64,000 nucleotides of DNA, taken from the NCBI RefSeq assembly GCF_002028425.1, contig NZ_CP020042.1, positions 868,001 to 932,000 on the forward strand. Direction: 5' to 3'. Source of the DNA: Streptomyces katrae (lineage in GTDB: Bacteria > Actinomycetota > Actinomycetes > Streptomycetales > Streptomycetaceae). Shown in pieces: positions 25,994 through 34,879 of this stretch; the stretch's first letter is position 1, and every line of letters begins with the position of its first letter. A model generated the notes under the pieces. It searched no databases. It was not told the origin of the DNA and saw nothing but the letters and a program-made list of their open reading frames with translations. Made by a program: the position numbers and the translations under genes.

Positions 25994-26232
25994 CGGTACT
26001 GATCCTTACTCGACGTTCCACTCGGGCCGCCTGCGCGGCCGTCTCGATACTGCCCACCCGTCCCGCGCACCACACTCCGGGCGCCGCCAACCGGGGCGTT
26101 TCGAACACCCGGCCGATATGACGGGCCCCGGGACGGGCGTCCCGCCCCGCGCCCCCGCCGCCCCGGCGGGCCCGCTGGTAAAATGGGCCAGGACTTCAGG
26201 CGCGGGGCGGTTTCGCCCGGTGCGGACGCGTA

Positions 26233-26278
26233 CGACGAGCCGGGGACCGTACCGAAGGGTACGGACCCCGGCTCGTCG
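26233..26278 (+). promoter_or_regulatory. Long hairpin in the leader of the DEAD-box helicase gene
   Basis: Two 21-base arms (26233-26253 and 26258-26278) pair with a single A-A mismatch around a GAAG loop, ending 53 bases before the helicase ATG and about 40 before its GGAAGG ribosome-binding site. It lies inside the 338-bp divergent gap between the csp and helicase genes, so it is not placed as an ordinary terminator. It could be an attenuator, an RNA-stability element or a substrate for the helicase itself. Apart from this hairpin I see nothing else definite in the gap. Confidence 0.6.
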
Positions 26279-26331
26279 CCGTGTGGGACCCGTTCCCCTG
26301 CGCGCTCGGTTCTCCTCACGGAAGGTTCTGC

Positions 26332-27834
26332 ATGAAGAACCCGTCAGCTCACGGGCGTTTCGGCATCAAGGCCGCGGCGCCGGCAGGCTCCCGCTCCAAG
26401 GGCGGGAGCGGCGCCGGCAAGGCCCCGCGGACCCTGGGCCCGCAGGGCGAGTTCGCCATGCCCCGGACGGCCACCGCGGCCCTGCCGCCGGTGGACTCGT
26501 TCGACGAACTCGGTCTGCCCGCCGAGCTGGTGGAGACCCTGGCCGCCCAGGAGGTGCGGGAGCCCTTCCCGATCCAGGCGGCCACGCTGCCCAATTCCCT
26601 CGCCGGCCGTGACGTCCTCGGCCGGGGCCGCACCGGCTCCGGCAAGACCCTCGCCTTCGGCCTCGCCCTGCTGGCGCGCACCGCGGGCAGGCGGGCGGAG
26701 CCCAAGCGGCCGCTGGCGCTGGTGCTCGTACCCACGCGCGAGCTGGCCCAGCAGGTGACCGAGGCCCTGGCCCCCTACGCGGAGGCGCTGCAGCTGCGCA
26801 TGGCCACCGTCGTCGGCGGACTGTCCATCGGCCGCCAGTCCGGAACGCTGCGCACCGGCGCCGAGGTCGTGGTGGCCACTCCGGGACGCCTGAGCGACCT
26901 GGTCAAGCGGCGCGACGTGCACCTGGAGCGGGTGCGGATCACGGTGCTGGACGAGGCGGACCAGATGTGCGACCTGGGCTTCATGCCGCAGGTCACCGAG
27001 CTCCTGGACCAGGTGCACCACGACGGGCAGCACATGCTGTTCTCGGCCACCCTGGACCGCAACGTCGACCAGCTGGTGCGCCGCTACCTGAAGGACCCGG
27101 TCTCGCACTCGGTGGACCCGCAGTCGGCGTCGGTGGGCACGATGGACCACCACGTGCTGCACATCCACGCGGCGGACAAGGTCTCGGCGGCCACCGAGAT
27201 CGCGGCGCGCGAGGGCCGGGTGATCATGTTCCTGGACACCAAGCACGGTGTCGACCAGTTCGTGAAGCACCTGCGGGCCATGGGCGTACGGGCGGAGGGC
27301 CTGCACAGCGGGAAGTCCCAGCCGCAGCGCACGAAGACCCTCGGGCAGTTCAAGGACGGGCAGCTGACGGTCCTGGTCGCGACCAACGTCGCCGCGCGCG
27401 GCATCCACATCGACGACCTGGACCTCGTGGTCAACGTGGACCCGCCGGCCGACAGCAAGGACTACCTGCACCGCGGCGGGCGCACCGCCCGCGCGGGCGG
27501 GTCGGGCAAGGTCGTCACCCTGGTCACGCCCAACCAGCGGCGCGACATGGTCCGGCTGATGGCCGACGCGAAGATCCGGCCCACCATCACCCAGGTGCGC
27601 TCGGGCGAGGCGGCGCTGAGCCGGATCACCGGCGCGCGCAAGCCGTCGGGGGTGCCGCTGTCCGGGGCCCTGCCGACCGACGCCAAGGGCCGCCCGAGCG
27701 GTACGGAGCTGGGCTTCCGCGGACTCGGCACCCGCCCGGGCCGGACCGGCCGGGGCAAGGAGTCCCGCAAGACGATCGAGGCCCGCCAGGCCGCGGAGGC
27801 CCGCCGCGCGGCCCGGGTCCGCAAGGGGCTCTGA
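26332..27834 (+). CDS. DEAD-box ATP-dependent RNA helicase
   Basis: A 500-residue helicase with all core motifs: the Q-motif region PFPIQAATLP, motif I GRTGSGKT, PTRELAQQ, VVATPGRL, DEAD in VLDEADQMCDLGF, FSATL, VATNVAARGIHIDDL and HRGGRTARAG. Basic, low-complexity extensions lie at both ends (GSRSKGGSGAGK; a C-terminal RK-rich tail), as in cold-induced or ribosome-associated helicases. ATG 26332 follows GGAAGG. It probably unwinds mRNA or rRNA during cold or assembly stress, in line with its csp neighbour. Confidence 0.93.
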   Translation: MKNPSAHGRFGIKAAAPAGSRSKGGSGAGKAPRTLGPQGEFAMPRTATAALPPVDSFDELGLPAELVETLAAQEVREPFPIQAATLPNSLAGRDVLGRGRTGSGKTLAFGLALLARTAGRRAEPKRPLALVLVPTRELAQQVTEALAPYAEALQLRMATVVGGLSIGRQSGTLRTGAEVVVATPGRLSDLVKRRDVHLERVRITVLDEADQMCDLGFMPQVTELLDQVHHDGQHMLFSATLDRNVDQLVRRYLKDPVSHSVDPQSASVGTMDHHVLHIHAADKVSAATEIAAREGRVIMFLDTKHGVDQFVKHLRAMGVRAEGLHSGKSQPQRTKTLGQFKDGQLTVLVATNVAARGIHIDDLDLVVNVDPPADSKDYLHRGGRTARAGGSGKVVTLVTPNQRRDMVRLMADAKIRPTITQVRSGEAALSRITGARKPSGVPLSGALPTDAKGRPSGTELGFRGLGTRPGRTGRGKESRKTIEARQAAEARRAARVRKGL

Positions 27835-27904
27835 CCCCGCCGGCCCGTCAGCGATACGGGGCCGCCGGCCGCGCGCGCCGTCAGCGGTGCCGGGCCGGTA
27901 CGGC

Positions 27905-27940
27905 CCGGGGTGTCCGGCCCTGACCTGCCGGACACCCCGG
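27905..27940. terminator. Bidirectional terminator hairpin
   Basis: A perfect 14-bp stem (27905-27918 and 27927-27940, CCGGGGTGTCCGGC) with an 8-base loop, lying between the convergent helicase and methyltransferase genes and ending four bases before the methyltransferase stop codon. Confidence 0.8.
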
Positions 27941-27944
27941 CGGC

Positions 27945-28889
27945 TCAGCCCCGGCGGCGCCGGGCGGTGACGATCGCCCGGGTGAGCACCGGCGGGAGCA
28001 CGTCCTTGGCCACCGCGCGCCAGGCGGCACCCGGCGCCGGCCGGGGGGCGGGCTTCGGAGCGGGCGGCGGGGTCACCGCCGCGACCGGCTCGGCCGGGGC
28101 GTGCAGCGGCTCGGGCGCGGACGGGGCGGCCACGCCGTGGTCGCCGATGCGCACCAGCGGGCGGCCGCATACCGTGTCCACGCCGTGCCACAGGTCGGTG
28201 CGGCCGTCCAGCCAGCCGAGCAGCGCCTTCTGGTGGGGCTCGGGGTCGTCCCAGGTCGCGTAGAGCTTCGAGGCGGACACGGCGATCACCCGCAGTCCGC
28301 CGACGGCCACCGCCTCCCAGACCGCGGCCGCGACGCCGGGGCAGTGTTCGGAGCGGTAGTCGTCGAAGACCACGACGGCCCCGGGGGCGGCGACCGCCTT
28401 CGAGGAGGCGATGTCCGTGACCACGTGCTCGTGCAGGTGGGAGGCGTCGATGTGGACGAAGCGGCAGCTGCCGTGGCGGACCCGGTCGGGCACGACGGAG
28501 GTCGGGGCCTGTATGACGGTCGGCAACTCCTCGTGGAAGGCGAGGTAGTTGGCCTCGAACCCGCGCCGGGTCAGGGTGGGGTAGGAGTCCCGCACCTCTT
28601 CGAGGTTGTCGCCGTCGGGCGCGGGCGAGTCGAAGAGGTCGACGACGGTGAACTCCTCGCCCTCCCGCAGGTACTTCGCGAGGAAGATCGCGCTCTTGCC
28701 CATGAACGCGCCCAGTTCGAGGAGGTCGCCCTTCGCCTCTCCGGTGTCGTTCTGGCGGGCCAGGAACCAGTCGAAGAGCACCTGGTCATACGCCGAGAAC
28801 CAGCCCTTGACCTCGTCGAACGACCGGGGTGCGGGCGGTGCGGGCTCGGTGTCCGGGGTGGTGACGGGAGCCTGAGAAACGTGCGACAC
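27945..28889 (-). CDS. Class I SAM-dependent methyltransferase
   Basis: A 314-residue protein with a Rossmann methyltransferase fold of the Methyltransf_24/TylF-like group. Motif I is LLELGAFMGKSAIFLA, the acidic strand is FTVVDLFDSP, and FVHIDASHLHEHVVTDI with VVVFDDYRSEHCPGV supplies the metal-binding aspartates typical of sugar or catechol O-methyltransferases. A proline-rich tail of about 40 residues ends in a basic helix. GTG 28889 is preceded by GGAGG. Other hallmarks of a biosynthetic cluster are absent, so the acceptor is unknown. Confidence 0.8.
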   Translation of the reverse strand: MSHVSQAPVTTPDTEPAPPAPRSFDEVKGWFSAYDQVLFDWFLARQNDTGEAKGDLLELGAFMGKSAIFLAKYLREGEEFTVVDLFDSPAPDGDNLEEVRDSYPTLTRRGFEANYLAFHEELPTVIQAPTSVVPDRVRHGSCRFVHIDASHLHEHVVTDIASSKAVAAPGAVVVFDDYRSEHCPGVAAAVWEAVAVGGLRVIAVSASKLYATWDDPEPHQKALLGWLDGRTDLWHGVDTVCGRPLVRIGDHGVAAPSAPEPLHAPAEPVAAVTPPPAPKPAPRPAPGAAWRAVAKDVLPPVLTRAIVTARRRRG

Positions 28890-29007
28890 GGAGAGTCATC
28901 CTCCAGCGGAATGGCATCGGTCCAACGCTGATACCCGGCCGGGTAAAGGAGACCTTAAACCCCCGAACAGCCGTATGGCGAGCCATCCGGGGTATTGATC
29001 GTTCCGT

Positions 29008-29577
29008 TCAGAGGGTGGCGCGCCGGTGCAGCCGCCGGGCCGCGGCGTTGCGTACGCGGCGGGTCCGGCCGGAGGCGGCCAGCAGGGCCAGCGCCTCGTC
29101 GGAGGCGGGCGACAGGACCGCGGTGCGCTGGCACCAGTCGGAGGCGGCCTCCAGTTCGGCGGCGGACCAACTCCCGCCGCCCGCTATGGCCTTGAGCAGG
29201 GTCCACTCGCGCAGCCGGCGGGCCGGGAACGCGTGGCCCTCCAGTACGGAGCGCAGCGCGCGGGCCCAGTCGCAGAACCCGGCGTCGGGCAGCAGCCGCA
29301 CGGCGCGGCGGTCGAGGTGGGTGACCACGGCGCTCTGCGCCATCACCGGGTCGGGGTCGCGCAGGACGGCGGCCACCGCCCCGGCCTCGCCCGCCACACC
29401 GGCCGCCCCGGCGGCGGCGAGCCGGTCGAGGTGGCGGGCGTAACGCCAGCGGTCCGGGGCGGGGACGCCCTGCGGCCGGCCGGCGGGCTCCCGGTGCTCC
29501 CCCGGTGCCGGCCGCGCGGCCGGCGTCCGCGGGGCGCCTCCCGGCGCCCCGCCCGTCTGTGTCTCGCTGCTCCCCAT
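29008..29577 (-). CDS. Hypothetical helical protein
   Basis: A 189-residue protein. The first 40 residues are proline-rich and disordered. The rest is a series of alanine-rich helices (RYARHLDRLAAAGAAGVAGE, SWSAAELEAASDWCQRTAVL, ASDEALALLAASGRTRRVRN) suggestive of a HEAT-like or other helical repeat protein. ATG 29577 follows GGAGG; ATG 29586 is an alternative. No known domain was recognised. Confidence 0.6.
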   Translation of the reverse strand: MGSSETQTGGAPGGAPRTPAARPAPGEHREPAGRPQGVPAPDRWRYARHLDRLAAAGAAGVAGEAGAVAAVLRDPDPVMAQSAVVTHLDRRAVRLLPDAGFCDWARALRSVLEGHAFPARRLREWTLLKAIAGGGSWSAAELEAASDWCQRTAVLSPASDEALALLAASGRTRRVRNAAARRLHRRATL

Positions 29578-29662
29578 GCCCTCCATTCCACACGACCGGC
29601 CCGGCCGCGCGCGGGGCGGGGTCCGGTCCCGGCGGCGCCGTCCGGGCCCGTTGCCCGTGCCT

Positions 29663-30397
29663 TCAGACCTGCTCGAAGTGGAAGGACTTGATGAAGCAGT
29701 CCCGGGGCTGGCCGACGGCGAAGAACACGCAGTCCACCAGCGACTGGGCGGTGAGGGGGTCCTTCGCGGTGCGCGGGGCGTCCTCCCAGGCCGGCGACAG
29801 CGGGTCGTGGTTGTCGAAGTCCGGCGGGTAGAGGGAGATCACCCGCACGCCCCGGCCGCGCAGCCGCCGGGAGAGGGTCTCGGTGAAGCCTGCCTGGGCG
29901 CTCTTGGCGGCGTAGAAGGCGTCGTGGGCGTCGGAGCGGTGGTTCCCGTGCTCGCCGCAGCCGGAGACCATGGTGACGATGTCCGGCCGGTCCGACTCCA
30001 GCAGCAGCGGCAGGAAGGCCTTGGTGACGAGGACGGTGCCGGTGGCGCCGGAGGCGAGGGTCTCGACGACGTCCTCGTCGGAGGCGGAGAGCAGGTCCGG
30101 GCCGTGCTGGTAGCGGGCGCCGTTGTTGACCAGGACGTCGATGTGCCCGCTGCGGGCGGCGACCGCGGCGGCGAAGGCGCGTACGGACGCCGGGTCCGTG
30201 AGGTCGCAGGCGTGGGCGTGGACCCGGGCGGGGTCGTGGCCCTGCCCGATGATCTCCTCGCGGACGCGGGCGGCGGCTTCGGGGGTGCGGGCGGAGAGGT
30301 GGACCTCCGCGCCCCGCGCGGCGAAGCCGAGGGCCAGGGTCCGGCCGAAGTCCCGCCCCGCCGCGGTGATGACGACGCGATGGTGTTCGAATGCCAT
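29663..30397 (-). CDS. Atypical short-chain dehydrogenase/reductase-like protein
   Basis: A 244-residue SDR-fold protein. Order and spacing follow the classical family, but key motifs deviate. The glycine motif reads TAAGRDFGR instead of TGxxxGIG, the NNAG motif reads NNGA, and the catalytic YxxxK segment reads FYAAK, placing phenylalanine where the active-site tyrosine belongs with a tyrosine next to it. Activity on a normal alcohol/ketone pair is therefore doubtful. AGGAGC precedes ATG 30397. Confidence 0.8.
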   Translation of the reverse strand: MAFEHHRVVITAAGRDFGRTLALGFAARGAEVHLSARTPEAAARVREEIIGQGHDPARVHAHACDLTDPASVRAFAAAVAARSGHIDVLVNNGARYQHGPDLLSASDEDVVETLASGATGTVLVTKAFLPLLLESDRPDIVTMVSGCGEHGNHRSDAHDAFYAAKSAQAGFTETLSRRLRGRGVRVISLYPPDFDNHDPLSPAWEDAPRTAKDPLTAQSLVDCVFFAVGQPRDCFIKSFHFEQV

Positions 30398-30516
30398 GTC
30401 GACGCTCCTGATGTGTGGCGGATACACATGGTCGCAGGCGCCGATCATGGGCTTCCGGGCCCCCGGCCCGGTCCGTCACCTCCGGGGTCCGCTTCGGGGG
30501 CCGCTCCGCAGGCAGC

Positions 30517-31524
30517 TCACCAGCGCAGGCCCTGCTCGGGGAGTTCGGTGGGCGGGGTGCGGGGCGGGACGGGCAGGCCGAGCTGGGTGCGGGCCGCGTG
30601 GACCGCCGCGATCTCCTGCGGGCCCGCCGGCCCCCAGTCGCTGAGCTCGCGCACCTGCTCCGGGGTGGCCAGCAGCCGGGCGTACGCCGGGTCCCCGGCC
30701 GGGGCGAGCCCGGTGAGGCGGGCCGCCGTGCGGGCCAGGGCGGCCCGGTCGGCGTACCGGTAGCCGAGCGGCAGCGCGGCCACGGCGGGCTCCGCCTTCG
30801 GGGCGGGCAGGTGCGCGGCGCCGGTGGCGCGGGCGACGAGCAGCAGGACCCGGCCGTCGGGGGCGAAGAGCCAGCCCGAGTGGCCGCGTACGGGCAGGTG
30901 CGCGGGGACGGGGCCGGGGTGCCAGGTGCCGTGCTGCGGGACGCGGCGGGTGCGCAGGACCCCGAGCCGGTCGAGGGCGGTGGGGGTGGTGGGGCGGCCG
31001 TCCTCCAGCAGGGCGGGCCCGGAGCCGTTGATCCGGGCCCGGAGGGCGGCCAGGGCGCGGCGGGCGTCGCCCGGCTCCATCAGGGCGGGCAGGTCGGCGG
31101 GCTCGGCGAAGTCGATGCCGGTGATCTCCTGGGCGGGCAGCCGGATGGACGCGATCCGGTCGGGGCTCCAGGTGCCGCCGTCGTACACGTGCAGGATCTC
31201 GCCGGGGAAGCGCGTCTCGGGCGGGAAGCCGGCGGTACCGGCGGGGATCCAGTCCACGGCGAGCCCGCGCGGGTAGCGCCCCTCGACCCCCAGCTCCTCG
31301 CGCACCTCGCGGGCGGCGGCCGCCGCGGGGGACTCCCCCGCGTCCACCGCGCCACCGGGCAGCAACCGGTCGGGGCGGTAGTCGACGCTCTGGACGAGGA
31401 CCCGCCCGTCGGTGTCGGTGACGAGGACGACCGCTCCGGTCCAGAGGGCGGCGCGCGAGGCCCCGTACTCCGCCGGGGTCATCCGGGTGCCCGTCCGTCC
31501 GGGGTCGTCGGTCAGCTGGGGCAT
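30517..31524 (-). CDS. Nudix hydrolase with a degenerate second Nudix-like domain
   Basis: A 335-residue protein. The N-terminal half has a complete Nudix box: GGAVDAGESP, then REVREELGV (G-x5-E-x7-REUxEExGU). It would hydrolyse a nucleoside diphosphate linked to another group. The C-terminal half starts with a similar strand pattern (HSGWLFAPDGRVLLLVARA) but lacks the Nudix box, suggesting a duplicated, inactive copy. ATG 31524 follows GGAGT; a further upstream reading adds 35 low-complexity residues. Confidence 0.8.
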   Translation of the reverse strand: MPQLTDDPGRTGTRMTPAEYGASRAALWTGAVVLVTDTDGRVLVQSVDYRPDRLLPGGAVDAGESPAAAAAREVREELGVEGRYPRGLAVDWIPAGTAGFPPETRFPGEILHVYDGGTWSPDRIASIRLPAQEITGIDFAEPADLPALMEPGDARRALAALRARINGSGPALLEDGRPTTPTALDRLGVLRTRRVPQHGTWHPGPVPAHLPVRGHSGWLFAPDGRVLLLVARATGAAHLPAPKAEPAVAALPLGYRYADRAALARTAARLTGLAPAGDPAYARLLATPEQVRELSDWGPAGPQEIAAVHAARTQLGLPVPPRTPPTELPEQGLRW

Positions 31525-31654
31525 GGGCACTCCGTTCACCGTGGGTGGGTCCACCGCCTGTGCAACAGCGGGCGCGGCCGTCGGGTTACGGCGGGCCCCG
31601 GGTGGTCGGGACCGCCCGCGCTTCACCACCCGCCATACCTTCCGGGCCTCCTTA

Positions 31655-31683
31655 TTGCCCGATTATGTCGATCTTGATACGGT
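31655..31683 (+). promoter_or_regulatory. Candidate housekeeping promoter TTGCCC-N17-TACGGT
   Basis: TTGCCC and TACGGT at 17-bp spacing lie in an A+T-richer patch, 118 bp upstream of the small lipoprotein gene. The match to the primary sigma consensus (TTGACA, TAnnnT) is moderate. The rest of the 276-bp gap between the Nudix and lipoprotein genes shows nothing clear. Confidence 0.35.
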
Positions 31684-31800
31684 CCGTCGTGCGGGCTGGC
31701 GATGTGAAAGTCGCTGGTCCGACCACGTATGCGGCCCCGTACTCACCCCTTCGTGTGAGCGGGGGCGCCGGGCGGTGCTCCGGTACGGCAGGGTGGGCGG

Positions 31801-32265
31801 ATGCCGTCGCGCCCCTCCCTCCCGCTCTGGGTCCCCGTCCTCATGCTGGCCGCCGGGTGTGTGACCGTACGGCCGCCGGCGCCCGTCGAGGCTCCCCGGC
31901 AGGAGCCCGCGGCGGTCCGGACGGCGTGGAGGCCCCGGCCGCCGTCGGCGCCGGACCTGCCGCTGGGGCCCGCCCCGGAGGCACGGGAGGCTCCGCCCGC
32001 CGAGGAGGCGGCCCCCGCCGGGGCCCCGGAGGCGGAGACCGGGCGGCAGGCCCCGCCCGCCGCCCCGCCCCGCTCCGACGACCGTCCTCCGCGCCGCGTC
32101 TCCCCCGCCCGCACGGCCCACCGCACCCCCGCCGCGAAGCCGCGCGCCCGCAAGCCCGTGCACGACGGTTCCCGGCCCGCGCCCCGGCGTTCGTACGACA
32201 TGTCCGCGCTGTGCGAGGCCGCGAAGGGCCGGGTGGACCCCGCGATCGTCGCCCTCTGCCACTAG
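31801..32265 (+). CDS. Small proline-rich lipoprotein with C-terminal LCE...LC motif
   Basis: A 154-residue protein. The signal peptide ends in lipobox LAAGC (cysteine about residue 20), followed by about 110 residues of proline/alanine/arginine-rich disordered linker. A short conserved C-terminus, SALCEAAKGRVDPAIVALCH, contains two cysteines. The same architecture, including the C-terminal motif, recurs in the frameshifted gene at 43751-44178, so this is a small surface-lipoprotein family of unknown function. The two cysteines could form a disulfide in a tiny folded domain held off the membrane by the linker. Confidence 0.7.
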   Translation: MPSRPSLPLWVPVLMLAAGCVTVRPPAPVEAPRQEPAAVRTAWRPRPPSAPDLPLGPAPEAREAPPAEEAAPAGAPEAETGRQAPPAAPPRSDDRPPRRVSPARTAHRTPAAKPRARKPVHDGSRPAPRRSYDMSALCEAAKGRVDPAIVALCH

Positions 32266-32315
32266 TGACCGGGCCGGGCACCGCGTTGTCGGTGGCCCCT
32301 GGCACAGTGCACCGC

Positions 32316-32960
32316 ATGAACGAGAACATGCACGGCGCCGCGCTGATCGACCGGGTGATCGAACGGGTCCGGGAGCAGGGCTGGCCCACCTGCGAGGCCC
32401 CGGACCTCGACGAGCCGGTGCCGGTCGCGCCCGAGGTGCTCGACCGGCTGACGCTGCCCGGCGGCCGGCCGCTGCCGCCCAGCCTGCGCCGCTGGCTGGC
32501 CTTCGACGGCTCCTGGCTCGCCCGCGTCGGCTGGTACGAGGACCCGTCCGAGCCGGTCCTCGGCGACCGGGGGCTGGGGGCGACGGCGGAGTGGATGTAC
32601 GGCTCCGGCGACGGCATGGCCTCCATGTTCGGCGACTTCGAGGAGCTGCTGCCCGCCGTGTGCCTGCCACTGGTCGGCGGCTGCGACTCGCGCCGCCTGC
32701 TCTACCTGGGCTCCCCGGACTCCACGGGCGAGTACCCGGTACTGGTGACCGACATCGACGACCTGCCGTACGTGGCCGTGATGTATCCCGGACTCGACGT
32801 GTACCTCGCGGACCTGGCCGAAGTCCTGGACCTGGACTCCGACACCTACACCTCGCTCGCCGGACATCCCGAGTACGCCGCGCGGATGGCCGAGCACGCG
32901 GAGAACACCGGACTCGGTGCGGACGGGCTGGAGTTCCACGAGCTCGACCTCTTCGACTGA
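32316..32960 (+). CDS. SMI1/KNR4 (SUKH)-like protein
   Basis: A 214-residue acidic protein. The segment LPPSLRRWLAFDGSWLARVGW, the central PAVCLPLVGGCDSRRLLYLG and the late strand VLVTDIDDLPYVAVMYPGLD fit a SUKH-fold protein. SUKH members are often immunity proteins against nuclease or modifying toxins, or protein-interaction modules. No toxin gene is adjacent. It directly precedes the RNA-repair operon on the same strand, with an 89-bp gap. Confidence 0.6.
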   Translation: MNENMHGAALIDRVIERVREQGWPTCEAPDLDEPVPVAPEVLDRLTLPGGRPLPPSLRRWLAFDGSWLARVGWYEDPSEPVLGDRGLGATAEWMYGSGDGMASMFGDFEELLPAVCLPLVGGCDSRRLLYLGSPDSTGEYPVLVTDIDDLPYVAVMYPGLDVYLADLAEVLDLDSDTYTSLAGHPEYAARMAEHAENTGLGADGLEFHELDLFD

Positions 32961-32987
32961 CAGCCCCCCGGCCGCACGGGAAATGGG

Positions 32988-33016
32988 TGGATGCCCCCGC
33001 TCCGGATACCTACAGT
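32988..33016 (+). promoter_or_regulatory. Candidate promoter of the RNA-repair operon
   Basis: TGGATG and TACAGT at 17-bp spacing lie 34 bp before the RNA ligase-kinase ATG, in the gap after the SUKH gene. The -10 fits TAnnnT well and the -35 is weak. Confidence 0.3.
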
Positions 33017-33049
33017 GACCGGACACCCGTCCCCGAGCAGGAGTCCGCG

Positions 33050-34879
33050 ATGCGTACGCACTACCCCCGCACCGCGCACCTGCCGTGGTCCCCCGGAGCC
33101 ACGGCGGACGACGTGCGCGCCCGCGGGACGGCAGCGCTGGCCGGGCGGGAGGTGGTGGTCACCGAGAAGCTCGACGGGGAGAACACCACCCTGTACGCGG
33201 ACGGGCTGCACGCCCGCTCCCTGGACTCCGGCCACCACCCCTCCCGTGCCTGGGTCAAGGCCCTCCAGGGCCGGATCGGGCCGCGGATACCGGAGGGCCG
33301 GCGGATCTGCGGGGAGAACGTGTACGCCCGTCATTCGCTCGGCTACGGGGAACTCGACAGCTGGTTCTACGGGTTCTCGGTGTGGGACGGCGACCACTGC
33401 CTGGACTGGGACCGCACCGTCCGGTTCCTGCACGGTCTCGGCGTCCCCGTACCCCGGGTGCTGTGGCGCGGGACCTACGACGAACGCGCCCTGCGCCGGC
33501 TGCGGATCGACACCTCCCGGCAGGAGGGGTACGTCGTCCGTACGACGGCCGGCTTCGACCGTGCGGACTTCGGGCGGTACGTGGCCAAGTGGGTGCGCGG
33601 CGGGCACGTGCGCACCGACACGCACTGGATGTACGCGCCCGTGGTGGTCAACGGGCTCGGCCCCGCCGCCCCGCTGTGGGCCGTCCGCTCCGGGGCGGAC
33701 CCCGACGCCGGTGGGCTGCTGTCCGCCCTTGGCATGGACGCGGCGGTCCCCCCGCAGGACGAGGCGGCCGTCGCCGCGGTCACGGCCCGGCTCGACGGCG
33801 CCGGGCGCACCGGGGAGGCCCGGCTGGCCGGCGTCCTGGCCGCCGCCCTGCGCCGCGAGCCCCGGGCCACCCTCGGGGCCCGGCTCGCGGCGGGGCCGCT
33901 CGGGATGCGGACGGCGCGGCGGGTGGCGGACCTGGTGGGGCTGTACCCGGTGCTGCGCAGGCCCTTTCCGGAGGAGGAGCGGCGGGCCGGGCTGGTCCGG
34001 CTGGCCGCGGCGGCCGACCTGGGGGTGCTGCACGCCCTGGCGGCGGCCCTGCCGGAGCTGTCGGCCGGGGAGGCCGAGTGCGTGGAGTGGTCCGCGCTGT
34101 GCGCCGAGGAGGCCGGCCTGCTCGGGCCGGACCCGCTGGGCCCGCTGCGGGCCGGGATGCGCGAGGCCCTGGGCGCTCTGGACCCCGACGCCGCCGACCG
34201 CTGCTGGGCGGAGGCACGCGAGGCCTTCGGCCGGGGTGCGCTGGCCGCCGCGCACACCACGTCCGCCGCGTCTGCCACCGTCTCTGCCTCCACCGTGTCT
34301 GCCTCCGCCGCGGCCTCCGCCGCCTCGGCCGCCGTCGAGGAGGCCGTGGCCGCGACCTGGCGGTGGCGGGACGGGGCGGCGTACCCGCGGCTGGTCCAGC
34401 TGTGCGGGCCCTCGGGCAGCGGGAAGAGCACCTTCGCGCGGACCCTGACGGGGGTGGACGCGTACATCGCCCTGGACGACCTGCGCGAGGCCCGGGGTGC
34501 GCGCGCCGACCAGCGGGCCAACCCCGAGGTGCTGCGGGAGGGCCTGGACCGGCTCGACCGCGCCCTGGCCGCCGGGGGCACGGTCGTGTGGGACGCGACC
34601 TCCCTGACGGAGCAGCAGCGCGGCCTCGCCGGGGCCGTCGCACGGCGCCGGGACGCCCTGGTCACCCGGGTCGTGGCGCTGGTCGGCGAGGAGGAGCTGC
34701 GGCGGCGCAACGCGGTGCGCCCGCACCCGGTGCCGGAGCCCGTACTGGGCACGCAGCTGCGCCGGTTCAGCCCGCCCTACCCCGGGCAGGCGCACCGGAC
34801 CTGGTACGTCGGGGCGGGCGGCACGGTCGAGGACACGGCTGGCTCCCTGGCGGCGACCGGTGAGGGGGAGGCGTTCTGA
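33050..34879 (+). CDS. RNA ligase fused to a P-loop polynucleotide kinase
   Basis: A 609-residue RNA-repair enzyme. The N-terminal nucleotidyltransferase-ligase has motif I EKLDGEN (AMP-accepting lysine about residue 40), motif III SWFYGFSVWDGD, motif IV EGYVVR and motif V VAKWVRGG, as in Rnl2-type RNA ligases. A helical region of about 200 residues follows, ending in a Ser/Ala-rich hinge. The C-terminal kinase has Walker A GPSGSGKST (about 452-460), YIALDDLREARG and VVWDATSL, as in T4-type 5' polynucleotide kinases. It would phosphorylate 5'-OH ends and seal them to 3'-OH ends. GCAGGAG precedes the ATG. The stop shares a base with the next start. Confidence 0.88.
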   Translation: MRTHYPRTAHLPWSPGATADDVRARGTAALAGREVVVTEKLDGENTTLYADGLHARSLDSGHHPSRAWVKALQGRIGPRIPEGRRICGENVYARHSLGYGELDSWFYGFSVWDGDHCLDWDRTVRFLHGLGVPVPRVLWRGTYDERALRRLRIDTSRQEGYVVRTTAGFDRADFGRYVAKWVRGGHVRTDTHWMYAPVVVNGLGPAAPLWAVRSGADPDAGGLLSALGMDAAVPPQDEAAVAAVTARLDGAGRTGEARLAGVLAAALRREPRATLGARLAAGPLGMRTARRVADLVGLYPVLRRPFPEEERRAGLVRLAAAADLGVLHALAAALPELSAGEAECVEWSALCAEEAGLLGPDPLGPLRAGMREALGALDPDAADRCWAEAREAFGRGALAAAHTTSAASATVSASTVSASAAASAASAAVEEAVAATWRWRDGAAYPRLVQLCGPSGSGKSTFARTLTGVDAYIALDDLREARGARADQRANPEVLREGLDRLDRALAAGGTVVWDATSLTEQQRGLAGAVARRRDALVTRVVALVGEEELRRRNAVRPHPVPEPVLGTQLRRFSPPYPGQAHRTWYVGAGGTVEDTAGSLAATGEGEAF

